DNA of 64,000 bases from Streptomyces rubradiris. Its GTDB lineage: Bacteria > Actinomycetota > Actinomycetes > Streptomycetales > Streptomycetaceae. Numbering within the stretch: position 1 is the stretch's first letter; each line of letters starts with the position of its first letter. The notes below the pieces were generated by a model. The model made no database searches and was not told the DNA's origin. It worked only from the letters and a program-made list of their open reading frames with translations. Position numbers and translations under genes: made by a program. Positions 8,897-16,805 of the stretch are shown in pieces. The stretch lies in assembly GCF_016860525.1 (NCBI RefSeq), contig NZ_BNEA01000001.1:496001-560000 (forward strand), written 5' to 3'.

Positions 8897-9256
8897 CGCC
8901 CCGGGCCGAGGACCGGGACGCGCCGGTGACGGGCCCGGCCGCGACCCGGTCGGGCCGCGCCCGGCGAACGACACGGCAGCCGATCCTCGCGTCATCTCGC
9001 CGAGTGCCCGCAGCGCTGTTCGGCTGGGCGGCCCGCTCTCCCCGGCCGGGGTCGATGCGGGCGGCCGACGGGTCCCTCGTCGAGCCGTGTCGCCACCCGA
9101 TCGGGCCCGGGTGCCACCCGGACGGGTGAGGCCGACCGGTCCCGCGGCCCCTCCATCGGGTCCGGCCCCGGCATTCTCCGGACGCTGGGTGATCGGACGT
9201 CTACGGTACGCACATGCCGCGCGGTGTGCCGCGGCCCGCATGAGGAGGGACCCCTT
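8897..9256. other. Intergenic region, no gene seen
   Basis: Frames here are out-of-phase readings of the preceding PLP-enzyme gene or lack starts. The only clear element is the SD GAGGAGGG at 9242-9249 serving the TTG start at 9257. Confidence 0.5.
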
Positions 9257-9793
9257 TTGGCATCGGTATGCGACCCCCAGTACGCCCCCGCCGGTGACGT
9301 GAGCGGAGCGCTCATGGTGATCGACTCCCGGCTCAAGTCCATCTACGACGGCGCGACCGAGGTCGACCCCGAACAGCGGCAGTTGGTCGAGCAGTTCACC
9401 GCGTCCCTGGGTCCGAGAGGGGCGCACGACCTGCTGGACGGCGCCTGCACCATCATCTACATGTTCATGACCTGGCTGCGGATGGCGTACGAGGACCACG
9501 ACAAGGACGTCATGGAGTACGTGGTGCCGAGCCTGGTGGCCTCGATGCGCATGATGCCCAAGAGCATCCGCCCGGAGGCCATCCCCACCATGGCCGGCCT
9601 GGTCGTCTCCGCGGGCATGGGTCTGAGCCCCAGCCTGTGGCGCAAGCAGTACGGCAAGTGGACCAAGGAGGAGATGAACCCCCTGGAGGCCACCGCGTTC
9701 CTGCTCGCCGAGCACATCAACCGCCTCACCGACGACCGCGAGTTCGCCACCCGCCTCATCAGCAACGCCCTGTCCAACGTGGAAGGCGCCTGA
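9257..9793 (+). CDS. Conserved hypothetical protein, 178 aa
   Basis: Not recognised. The TTG at 9257 is preferred because GAGGAGGG sits 7 nt upstream; the protein would begin MASVCDPQYAP. It is mostly helical, with two stretches of mildly hydrophobic helix (TIIYMFMTWLRMAY and PTMAGLVVSAGMGLS) separated by an acidic DHDKDVMEY patch. There is no signal peptide or cofactor motif. The Met-rich hydrophobic segments might allow peripheral membrane contact or dimerisation. It is upstream of, but not coupled to, the YmgE-like gene (125-bp gap). Confidence 0.75.
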   Translation: MASVCDPQYAPAGDVSGALMVIDSRLKSIYDGATEVDPEQRQLVEQFTASLGPRGAHDLLDGACTIIYMFMTWLRMAYEDHDKDVMEYVVPSLVASMRMMPKSIRPEAIPTMAGLVVSAGMGLSPSLWRKQYGKWTKEEMNPLEATAFLLAEHINRLTDDREFATRLISNALSNVEGA

Positions 9794-9844
9794 GACCCGC
9801 GGGACATCACCGCCCCCGCGGCGGTGGCGCGTGCAAAAAGGGAC

Positions 9845-9867
9845 GTTTGTGCGAGCGCAGACGGTAC
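9845..9867 (+). promoter_or_regulatory. Candidate stress-sigma (SigB-like) promoter
   Basis: GTTT at 9845-9848, about 14 bp, then CGGTAC at 9862-9867. This is close to the streptomycete SigB-family pattern GNNT-N14-16-GGGTAY with one mismatch in the -10 element. It is placed about 50 bp upstream of a YmgE/GlsB-type stress membrane protein gene, which fits such control. Confidence 0.4.
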
Positions 9868-9918
9868 ACACGATGAGCTAACAGGCTGTACCCGACGAAC
9901 GACGAAACGGAGGCCACT

Positions 9919-10203
9919 ATGGGCATCATCGCGTGGATCATCCTGGGACTGCTCGCCGGCGCGATCGCCAAGGCCCTCATGCCGGGCAAGGACCCCGGCG
10001 GCATCATCGTCACCATGCTCATCGGCGTGGCCGGCGGTCTGCTCGGCGGCTGGCTCGGCAAGGTGGTGTTCGGCGTCGACTCCGTCGACGGCTTCTTCGA
10101 GCTCTCCACCTGGATCGCCGCCATCGTCGGCTCCCTCATCCTGCTCGCCCTCTACCGCCTCTTCACCGGCGGCCGGCACTCCCACTCGCACCGGCACGCC
10201 TGA
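9919..10203 (+). CDS. GlsB/YeaQ/YmgE-family stress-response membrane protein
   Basis: A 94-residue protein with three hydrophobic segments: residues 2-18 (IIAWIILGLLAGAIAKA), about 27-47 (GGIIVTMLIGVAGGLLGGWL) and about 63-83. It also has the family features MPGKDPGG after helix 1 and a glycine-rich helix 2. The C-terminus is a short His/Ser tail (GGRHSHSHRHA). Family members are small inner-membrane proteins induced by acid, envelope or general stress; their biochemical role is unknown. The ATG at 9919 is preceded by GGAGG. A SigB-like promoter lies upstream. Confidence 0.92.
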   Translation: MGIIAWIILGLLAGAIAKALMPGKDPGGIIVTMLIGVAGGLLGGWLGKVVFGVDSVDGFFELSTWIAAIVGSLILLALYRLFTGGRHSHSHRHA

Positions 10204-10209
10204 CCCGTC

Positions 10210-10238
10210 GACGCCGGCCGCGAGGCGCCGGCGGCGTC
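10210..10238. terminator. Candidate bidirectional terminator hairpin
   Basis: GACGCCGGC (10210-10218) can pair with GCCGGCGGCGTC (10227-10238) with a small bulge. It lies between convergent genes and overlaps the stop codon of the sirtuin gene. Confidence 0.4.
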
Positions 10239-11145
10239 ACGGTCCGGCGCAGGCCGGCCGCCCGTCGTCGGCGGGAAGGCCCAGCCGACCGGCCACGCTG
10301 GTCAGAGACGATCCCAGAGGGAGCCCGACCCGGGTGACCGCGTGCCGGTCGCCCCGGGTCGGGTCCCGATTCACGATCAGCACCGGCTTGCCCTCCTGGG
10401 CCGCCTGGCGGACGAACCGCAGCCCGGACATCACCGTCAGCGAGGAGCCCAGGACCAGCACCGAGGTCGCCTCCCGGACCAGCTCGCGACAGCGCTCGAC
10501 CCGCCGCGGCGGCACCGCTTCGCCGAAGAACACCACGTCCGGCTTGAGGACGCCGCCGCAGAGCGCGCAGGGCAGCACGCGGAAGTCCCCGACCTGTTCG
10601 TCGGTGAGATCGGCGTCGCCGTCCGGGTTGATGCCGACGGCCACCGGCTCGAAGCCCGCGTTGACCTCTTCCAGCCGCCGGGCGAGTTCCCGGCGCGCGC
10701 TGCGGGCGCCACAGGACAGGCAGACGACCCGGTCCAGACCACCGTGGAGTTCCACCACGTCCTCGCTGCCGGCGGCCTGGTGCAGGCCGTCGACGTTCTG
10801 GGTGATCACCCCCGAGAGCAGCCCGTGCCGCCCGAACGCGGCCACGGCCCGGTGCCCGGCGTTCGGCTCGGCGCGCCCGAAGGTGCGCCAGCCCAGGTGA
10901 CTGCGTGCCCAGTACCGGCGCCGGGCCCGGGCGCTCGCGGTGAACTCCTGATAGGTCATCGGGGTGTGCCGGCTCAGGCTGCCGCCCTCGCCCCGGTAGT
11001 CGGGGATGCCCGACTCCGTGGAGATGCCCGCGCCGCTGAGCACCAGCACACCGCCGGTGCTCAGCGCCTCCACGACCGGTTCCAGGTCCGTGCTGCCCGG
11101 CAGCGGGTCCTCGGGCGTCCAGTTCAGAGTCGGGCGCATACGCAT
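10237..11145 (-). CDS. cobB: Sir2-family NAD-dependent protein deacylase
   Basis: A 302-residue sirtuin. The NAD-binding motif GAGISTESGIPDYRG, the TQNVDGLHQAAG motif and the catalytic histidine in VELHGG are all present. Two CxxC pairs (CLSC and CALC) form the structural zinc site, followed by KPDVVFFGEAVP and VLGSSLTV. It should remove acyl groups from protein lysines using NAD+, for example from acyl-CoA synthetases. Two closely spaced ATGs (11145 and 11139) are possible; neither has a strong SD. It is the last gene of a leftward set after glutamate decarboxylase and a class II amidotransferase, with a 47-bp gap. Confidence 0.93.
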   Translation of the reverse strand: MRMRPTLNWTPEDPLPGSTDLEPVVEALSTGGVLVLSGAGISTESGIPDYRGEGGSLSRHTPMTYQEFTASARARRRYWARSHLGWRTFGRAEPNAGHRAVAAFGRHGLLSGVITQNVDGLHQAAGSEDVVELHGGLDRVVCLSCGARSARRELARRLEEVNAGFEPVAVGINPDGDADLTDEQVGDFRVLPCALCGGVLKPDVVFFGEAVPPRRVERCRELVREATSVLVLGSSLTVMSGLRFVRQAAQEGKPVLIVNRDPTRGDRHAVTRVGLPLGSSLTSVAGRLGLPADDGRPACAGP

Positions 11146-11192
11146 ACGGCCAGCGTACGGAACGGCGGTGCTCGTGCAGGCCGCCGAGCGGG

Positions 11193-12062
11193 TCACGGCG
11201 CCTGCTGGGAGGCGGCCGCGTCGGGGCGCAGGTCCGCCAGGGTCAGCGGGTGCGCCGGGGACTCCGGCAGGATCACCTCTCGGGTGGTGTGCGGGCCGGT
11301 TCCGGCGTGCAGCAGCTCGCCCGGTTCCATCAGGCGCCAGCCGGGGTGGTCGTCCATGCGTTCGCTGGCGATGATCACGGCCGGGTGGTCGGCCAGGGTC
11401 GCGGAGCGGACGCGCATCCGGCCGTGGCTGCCGCTGTGGTCCAGGTGCCGGGCGCCGTGCCGGCCGCCCGCCGGGCGCTCCAGGACGTACAGCTCGTGGG
11501 TGCCGGGGTAGCGCAGGGCCCACAGCCGGCCGGGGGTGACGAGGACGAGGTTGAGGGCGTAGACGGGCAGGTGCCGGGCGACCCACCGGGCGGCGTGCCG
11601 GATGCCGGCGTCAAGGTCGCCGCCGTTGTTCCTGGTCTCCCGGGTGATCAGGGCGAAGAAGCGCTCGGAGTCCGTGTCGCCCCCGACCAGTGACCGGTCC
11701 TCGCCCAGGTGGTCGTCGAGCCGGTCGAGGCCCTCGATGACCCCGTTGTGCGCGAACAGCCGCCCGTCCTGTGCGAAGGGATGGGTGTTGCGGGCGTCCA
11801 GGCTGCCGGTGGAGGCGTAGCGCACGTGGGCGACGAAGGCGGCCGACTCCACCCGGCGGGCCTCCTCGGCGAAGGCCCGGTCCTCGTAGGCGGCGATCGG
11901 CGCCTTGTCCACGTGTGGGGTGCCGTCCGCCGCGAAGTAGCCGAGGCCGGTGCCGTCGGGGTCGTGACGGCTCTGCCGGCTGAGACTGTCGGGGGCGTCC
12001 AGCAGCCAGAACGTGGCGTGGGTGCGCCGGGGCGCACTGCTGAGGCCGAACAGGCGGCACAT
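11193..12062 (-). CDS. Class II glutamine amidotransferase (YafJ/EgtC-like)
   Basis: A 289-residue protein starting MCRLFGLSS. The cysteine after the initiator Met is the expected N-terminal nucleophile of the Ntn-type glutamine amidotransferase domain. Supporting segments are DPDGTGLGYF, FVAHVRYASTG (substrate arginine), NTHPFAQDGRLFAHNGVIEG and DTDSERFFALI. There is no second synthetase domain, so it probably supplies ammonia to a partner or hydrolyses a gamma-glutamyl bond, as EgtC does in ergothioneine synthesis. It lies 57 bp after the glutamate decarboxylase gene and 47 bp before the sirtuin gene; glutamine and glutamate metabolism link the first two. Confidence 0.88.
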   Translation of the reverse strand: MCRLFGLSSAPRRTHATFWLLDAPDSLSRQSRHDPDGTGLGYFAADGTPHVDKAPIAAYEDRAFAEEARRVESAAFVAHVRYASTGSLDARNTHPFAQDGRLFAHNGVIEGLDRLDDHLGEDRSLVGGDTDSERFFALITRETRNNGGDLDAGIRHAARWVARHLPVYALNLVLVTPGRLWALRYPGTHELYVLERPAGGRHGARHLDHSGSHGRMRVRSATLADHPAVIIASERMDDHPGWRLMEPGELLHAGTGPHTTREVILPESPAHPLTLADLRPDAAASQQAP

Positions 12063-12119
12063 GATCGCTCTCCTCGCTCGCCGGACACGCCGTCCGCCGG
12101 CGCCGGCGGTGGTGCGTGG

Positions 12120-13544
12120 TCAGTGGCGGCCCGGGCGCCGCGGGTTCTTGGTCTCCGCGCCGTGGGCGAAGCCGCCCGCGTCGTCGGCGTCGCGGTGCGG
12201 CCCGTGCTGCTTCCGAAGGCGGGGCAGAGCGCGGCGCAGGTCCTCCAGGAGCAGGTCGGCCAGGTCGTGGCTGAAGCCGTTGCGGACCACGACACGCAGG
12301 ACGGCCAGGTCGGTGCGGTGCTCGGGGAAGGCGTAGGCGGGCACCAGCCAGCCGCGTTCGCGCAGCGCGGCGGAGACGTCGAAGACGCTGAAGGTGTCGG
12401 TTCCGTCGCGCACGCGGAAAGCGAAGACGGGGAGTTCGCCACCGTCGGTGATCAGCTCGAACGGGCCCAGCGCGGCGATCTCGGCGGCCAGCCGGGTGGC
12501 GATGTCGCGGCAGGTCCGCTGGACCCGCCGGTAGCCGTCGAAGCCGAGGCGCAGGAAGTTGTAGTACTGGGCGACGACCTGGGCGCCGGGCCGGGAGAAG
12601 TTGAGCGCGAAGGTCGGCATGTCGCCGCCGAGGTAATTGACGTGGAAGACGAGGTCGTCGGGGAGTGCGTCCTTCTCGCGCCACAGCGCCCAGCCGACGC
12701 CGGGCATGACCAGGCCGTACTTGTGGCCGGAGGTGTTGATGGAGGCGACCCGGGGCAGCCGGAAGTCCCAGGTGAGGTCCGGGTCGAGGAAGGGCGCGAT
12801 CATCCCGCCGGACGCGCCGTCGACGTGGACGGGGATGTCGAGTCCGGTGCGGCTTTCCAGGTCGTCCAGGGCCGCGGCGATGCCGGAGACGGGTTCGTAG
12901 CTGCCGTCGAAGGTGGAGCCGAGCACGGCGACGACACCGATGGTGTTCTCGTCGCACAGCTCGACCGCCTTGTCCGGCGTGAGGTGGTAGCGGTCGCCCT
13001 CCATGGGGACGTAGCGCGGTTCGACCTCGAAGTAGTCGGCGAACTTCTCCCAGCAGATCTGCACGTTGATGCCCATCACGAGGTTGGGCCGGCCGGCGGG
13101 CCCGCCCTCGGCGCGCCGCTTGTGCTGCCAGCGCCGTTTGAGTGCCAGCCCGCCCAGCATCGCCGCCTCGCTGGAACCGGTGGTCGAGCAGCCCGTCGCG
13201 CGGCGCGGGTCCTCGGCGTGCCAGAGCCGGGCCAGCATGTGGACGCACCGGTTCTCGAGTTCCGCGGTCTGCGGATACTCGTCCTTGTCGATCATGTTCT
13301 TCTCGGCGCACTCCGCCATCAGGAGCCGGGCCTGCGGCTCGGCCCAGGTGGACACGAACGTCGCCAGGTTCTGCCGGGCGTTGCCGTCGAGCATCAGCTC
13401 GTCGTGGACCACCTGATAGGCGGTGTCCGGTTCCATCCCCTGGTCCGGCATCGCGTACCGGGGCACTCGGACGGGCTCCCGGCTGAAGATCGGATTGATC
13501 TCCAGGTCCCGGCTCTCGCCGCGGTTGTCACGCTGCACCGTCAT
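12120..13544 (-). CDS. gadB: Glutamate decarboxylase
   Basis: Group II PLP-dependent decarboxylase of 474 residues that converts glutamate to GABA and CO2. Landmarks: INPIFSREPVRVPRY near the N-terminus, CSTTGSSEAAMLGGLA, the substrate loop VHVDGASGGMIAPF, and the PLP lysine in INTSGHKYG. The ATG at 13544 has AGAGGA about 10 nt upstream; the longer in-frame start at 13652 adds an unlikely low-complexity tail. The last ~20 residues (HRDADDAGGFAHGAETKNPR) are divergent. It leads a three-gene leftward set with an amidotransferase and a sirtuin. Gad contributes to acid tolerance in many bacteria; no antiporter partner is seen here. Confidence 0.94.
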   Translation of the reverse strand: MTVQRDNRGESRDLEINPIFSREPVRVPRYAMPDQGMEPDTAYQVVHDELMLDGNARQNLATFVSTWAEPQARLLMAECAEKNMIDKDEYPQTAELENRCVHMLARLWHAEDPRRATGCSTTGSSEAAMLGGLALKRRWQHKRRAEGGPAGRPNLVMGINVQICWEKFADYFEVEPRYVPMEGDRYHLTPDKAVELCDENTIGVVAVLGSTFDGSYEPVSGIAAALDDLESRTGLDIPVHVDGASGGMIAPFLDPDLTWDFRLPRVASINTSGHKYGLVMPGVGWALWREKDALPDDLVFHVNYLGGDMPTFALNFSRPGAQVVAQYYNFLRLGFDGYRRVQRTCRDIATRLAAEIAALGPFELITDGGELPVFAFRVRDGTDTFSVFDVSAALRERGWLVPAYAFPEHRTDLAVLRVVVRNGFSHDLADLLLEDLRRALPRLRKQHGPHRDADDAGGFAHGAETKNPRRPGRH

Positions 13545-13790
13545 AAGCGCTCGGTCCTCTCTGCCCTGACCGGCGGGGCACTCTCCGGGGTTCCCCTCCC
13601 CCGCACCGGCGAACCCGGACGAACCGGAACCGCGCTCAGGAGTCGTCCTCACCTCGGCAGCGCGCGGCGGGAGCCTCGTCCGTGCAGGTCAGCGCGCCGT
13701 CGGCGGCGTGACGGACCACGGTACGACCCGCCCCGGACCGGCGCGGCGTACGATCAACCGGTTCCCGCCGCGCAAGGAGTACCCCGCCCG

Positions 13791-14477
13791 ATGTCCGCCG
13801 TCATTCCGCCGCCCCGCCCCGCGACCGGGTTGCTCCAGGTGCGGCAGCACACCCGGGCCGAGGACGACGAGCGGCTGCACAGCCTGTTGTGGCGGGCGGG
13901 CGCCGGCTGGCGGATGATCAGCAGCGCCGTGCTCGGCGGAGGGATCGGGGAGCGCTCCTGGGTGCTCAACGCGCAGGTGTCCCACGGCTACCGGCGCACC
14001 GACCCGGACCGCCACCTCGCCGAGCTGGCCCGCGCCGCGGGCGCCCACGGGCCGGGGGTCGGACTGATGACCGCCGCCGACGTCCGGGCGTACGGGCACG
14101 CCTCCGACGGCGGTGCGGAGGCGGTCGCCACCGCCGGGCTCGGGGTACGCGGCTGGGCCGCCTCCCCGGCCGAGGGCACGGCCGTGGCGGCACGGCCCGG
14201 CACGATCAACATCGTCGTCGCGCTGCCGGTGGCGCTGACCGACGCGGCACTGGTCAACGCCGTGGCGACCGCCACCGAGGCCAAGGTGCAGGCGTTGCTG
14301 GCGGCCGGCTACGACTGCTCCGGCACCCCCACGGACGCCGTGTGCGTGGCCGCCCGGTCCCCGCGCGCCGACACCGAGGTCCACGCGTTCGCCGGCCCCC
14401 GCTCCCTGTGGGGCGCGCGGCTGGCCCGCGCCGTCCACGAGGCCGTGGGCACCGCCGCCCGGGCCGGTCATCCGTGA
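13791..14477 (+). CDS. cbiZ: Adenosylcobinamide amidohydrolase (CbiZ)
   Basis: A 228-residue CbiZ-family enzyme, which cleaves the aminopropanol arm of salvaged adenosylcobinamide to give adenosylcobyric acid. Family-like segments are RMISSAVLGGGIGERSWVLN near residue 45, GVGLMTAADV, PGTINIVVALPVALTDAALVNAV, and the conserved CSGTPTDAVCVAA. The length is normal. The ATG at 13791 has AAGGAG 11 nt upstream. It stands alone with no cobalamin genes next to it, and no B12 riboswitch was recognised in the 246 bp between it and gadB. Confidence 0.92.
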   Translation: MSAVIPPPRPATGLLQVRQHTRAEDDERLHSLLWRAGAGWRMISSAVLGGGIGERSWVLNAQVSHGYRRTDPDRHLAELARAAGAHGPGVGLMTAADVRAYGHASDGGAEAVATAGLGVRGWAASPAEGTAVAARPGTINIVVALPVALTDAALVNAVATATEAKVQALLAAGYDCSGTPTDAVCVAARSPRADTEVHAFAGPRSLWGARLARAVHEAVGTAARAGHP

Positions 14478-14616
14478 CCGCGGACTCCTGAACACGCGCC
14501 CCTGCCCGGCGCATCGGGTCGATCGCCCAGTGAGGGAGACCGGCCGGCAGGTTGCTCGTCCGCGTCATGCGGAGGGGCGCCGACGCCCCCACCAGCCGTC
14601 GGCCCCACCGCGTCCG

Positions 14617-15393
14617 TCAGACGGCCGAGGTACCGAGCCGGGCCCCGAGAGTCCGTGCGATCCCGCGCGCCGCGACCTGCACCAGCGGGACGAGGGCGTG
14701 CGGGTTCACGGCGTCGACGTGGGCGACGACCGAGACGGCCGCGACGGCGGTACGGTCCGGCCCGCACACGGGGGCGGCGACCGACACGGCGTCCATCGTC
14801 ACCTGCCGGTCACTGATGGCGACCCCGGTACGGCGCACCTCGGCGAGAGCGCGGCGCACCTCGTCCGGGGTGCACAGCGTCCTCTCCGTGTGCCGTGCGA
14901 ACGGTTGGGAGAGCACCCGTTCCTGCACCTCCCGGGGTGCGTGGGCGAGCAGGACGAGGCCGACGCCGGTGGACGCGAGGTCGAATCGCCCGCCGACGCG
15001 GGTGAGGACCCGGACCGCGTCACGGCCGGCGAGTCGTTCCACGTAGACGACGGACAATTCCTCGCGGACGGCGAGCTGCACGTTCTCGCGGGTGATGTGC
15101 GCGAGGTCGGAGAGGTACGGCAGGGCGGCCTCGCGCAGGCCCAGGCCGCGCGGGGCGAGCGAGGCGATCTCCCACAGCCGCAGCCCGATGCGGTAGCCGC
15201 CGTCCGCCTCGCGTTCGAGCGCGCCCCAGCCGGTCAGTTCCTTCACCAGCCGGTGCGTGGTGGTGAGGGGCAGGCCGGTGTGGCGGGAGATCTCGGCGAG
15301 CCGCAGGACGGGCCGGTCCGGAGCGAAGGCTTCCAGCACTCGCAGCGCCCTGGCCGTCACCGAGCAGCTGTCGGCCGGGGCTCGGCGCCGCAT
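14617..15393 (-). CDS. IclR-family transcriptional regulator
   Basis: A 258-residue IclR protein with an N-terminal winged helix (ALRVLEAFAPDRPVLRLAEI, then HTGLPLTTTHRLVKEL as the recognition helix). Its C-terminal effector-binding domain includes VQLAVREELSVVYVERLAG and VSVAAPVCGPD. The start is supported by AAGGAGGT 5 nt upstream. It lies 131 bp downstream of vanB on the same strand, so it probably senses an aromatic acid such as vanillate and controls the vanAB genes. Its operator was not identified. Confidence 0.93.
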   Translation of the reverse strand: MRRRAPADSCSVTARALRVLEAFAPDRPVLRLAEISRHTGLPLTTTHRLVKELTGWGALEREADGGYRIGLRLWEIASLAPRGLGLREAALPYLSDLAHITRENVQLAVREELSVVYVERLAGRDAVRVLTRVGGRFDLASTGVGLVLLAHAPREVQERVLSQPFARHTERTLCTPDEVRRALAEVRRTGVAISDRQVTMDAVSVAAPVCGPDRTAVAAVSVVAHVDAVNPHALVPLVQVAARGIARTLGARLGTSAV

Positions 15394-15524
15394 GCGGACC
15401 TCCTTGTTCAGGTGCGCGCTGCTCCACAGCGGACGCAGGCACGTCGTCCCGAAAAGCTAGGCAGGGTCTTGGCGGCCGTCAACACGGTGGTGAGTATTCG
15501 GGGCAGCGGGTCGCTGATCGGCCG

Positions 15525-16496
15525 TCACAGATCCAGGACCAGCCTCGGGCCCGCCGCCCGGGAGACGCAGATCATCATCGTGTCGTGCGCCTCCCGTTCG
15601 GCGGGGGTGAGGAGGGAGTCGCGGTGGTCGACCGTACCTTCGAGCACGGTCGTCTCACAGGTGCCGCACGTGCCCGCACGGCAGGAGGAGAGGACCCGCA
15701 CCCCGGCCTCCTCGACCGCCCGCAGCACGGACCTGTCCGGCGGGACGGTCACCGTGATGCCGCTCCGCGCCAGCTCGACCTCGAACGCCCCGTCCCGCAG
15801 GGGCACCCGAGGCTCCCCCGGTGTGAACCGCTCGACGTGGAGGGCGTCGGCCGGCCAGTCGGCGCACCGCTCCTCGACGGCCTTGAGCAGCGGTTCGGGC
15901 CCGCAGCAGTAGACGAGTGTGCCGGGGCGCGGTGTCCCCAGGAGCGCGTCGAGGTCGAGGAGCCCGTACACGTCCTCGGGCCGGATTCGCACCCGCTCCC
16001 CGTACCGCGTGCCGAGCACGTCATGGAAGGCCATCGACGCGAGCGTCCGTCCTCCGTAAACCAACTCCCATGCGCTGCCCAGCCGTTCGGCCCGCTCCAG
16101 CATGGAGACGATCGGGGTGATGCCGATGCCGCCGGCGATGAAGAGGTACGCATCGGCGTCCTCCAGGGCGAAGTGGTTGCGCGGGCCGCGCACCCGGACC
16201 GGATCGCCCTCGGACAGCTTGTCGTGCACGTGCAGGGAACCGCCGCGGCCTTCCTTCTCCCGCAGGACGGCGACACGCCATACGCGGGCGTCCTGAGGCG
16301 AGGAGCACAGCGAGTACTGCCGTACGAGATCCGGGGCGAGCACGAGGTCGATGTGCGCGCCGGGCGTCCAGGCGGGCAGCGGAGCGCCGTCGGCCCGCCG
16401 CAGGTCGAGCGAGACCACACCGGCGGCCTCGTCCGTGCGTCGGGCCACGACGAGGTCGAGTCCGGCCTCGGGTGGCGTGGTGGTGTTTCCGGGCAT
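15525..16496 (-). CDS. vanB: Vanillate O-demethylase reductase subunit (VanB-like, PDR family)
   Basis: A 323-residue phthalate-dioxygenase-reductase-type protein. It has an FMN/flavin domain (RQYSLCSSPQDARVWRVAVL), an NAD domain (IAGGIGITPIVSMLERAE, VYCCGPEPLLKAV), and a C-terminal plant-type [2Fe-2S] domain with the cysteine pattern VLSSCRAGTCGTCET followed by VDHRDSLLT. The final cysteine position reads MMICVSRA. It would pass electrons from NAD(P)H to the Rieske oxygenase encoded two genes upstream. AAGGAA lies 6 nt before the ATG. Confidence 0.92.
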   Translation of the reverse strand: MPGNTTTPPEAGLDLVVARRTDEAAGVVSLDLRRADGAPLPAWTPGAHIDLVLAPDLVRQYSLCSSPQDARVWRVAVLREKEGRGGSLHVHDKLSEGDPVRVRGPRNHFALEDADAYLFIAGGIGITPIVSMLERAERLGSAWELVYGGRTLASMAFHDVLGTRYGERVRIRPEDVYGLLDLDALLGTPRPGTLVYCCGPEPLLKAVEERCADWPADALHVERFTPGEPRVPLRDGAFEVELARSGITVTVPPDRSVLRAVEEAGVRVLSSCRAGTCGTCETTVLEGTVDHRDSLLTPAEREAHDTMMICVSRAAGPRLVLDL

Positions 16497-16571
16497 CAGG
16501 GTTCCTTGAGTACGCGAGTACGCGAACTCCCGCAGGGGCGGGAGCACGTGCACATGGAGGGGTACGCGGGG

Positions 16572-16805
16572 TCAGGCGCCGACGACGTGGCCGGGACCTG
16601 GCGCGGAGGGGGCCGGGGCGGGGGCGGGCCCCGGTCCCGGGTGCCCGGCGGGGTGGGCGAGCAGCCACTCCCACAGTTCCACCGGGTCCTCGCAATCCCG
16701 GGACTCGCCGCACCAGCACCAGCCGCCGAGCCGGTCCGTGCCGGGGATCCACACGACCCGGTACACCGTGTCCCCGTCGAGCACGGGCGTGGGCCGCGGG
16801 CTCAT
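16572..16805 (-). CDS. Small Cys/Trp-rich hypothetical protein inside the vanillate demethylase cluster
   Basis: A 77-residue protein whose ATG overlaps the vanA stop codon by 4 bp (ATGA), so translation is coupled to vanA; vanB begins 75 bp further on. The central part is compact, with a YRVVWIPGTDRLGGW strand region, the cysteine pattern WCWCGESRDC, and a Trp-rich helix ELWEWLLAHP. The C-terminal third is Pro/Ala/Gly. Not recognised. A role as a small metal-binding or electron-transfer accessory for the oxygenase is possible but is inference from position and cysteines only. Confidence 0.72.
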   Translation of the reverse strand: MSPRPTPVLDGDTVYRVVWIPGTDRLGGWCWCGESRDCEDPVELWEWLLAHPAGHPGPGPAPAPAPSAPGPGHVVGA

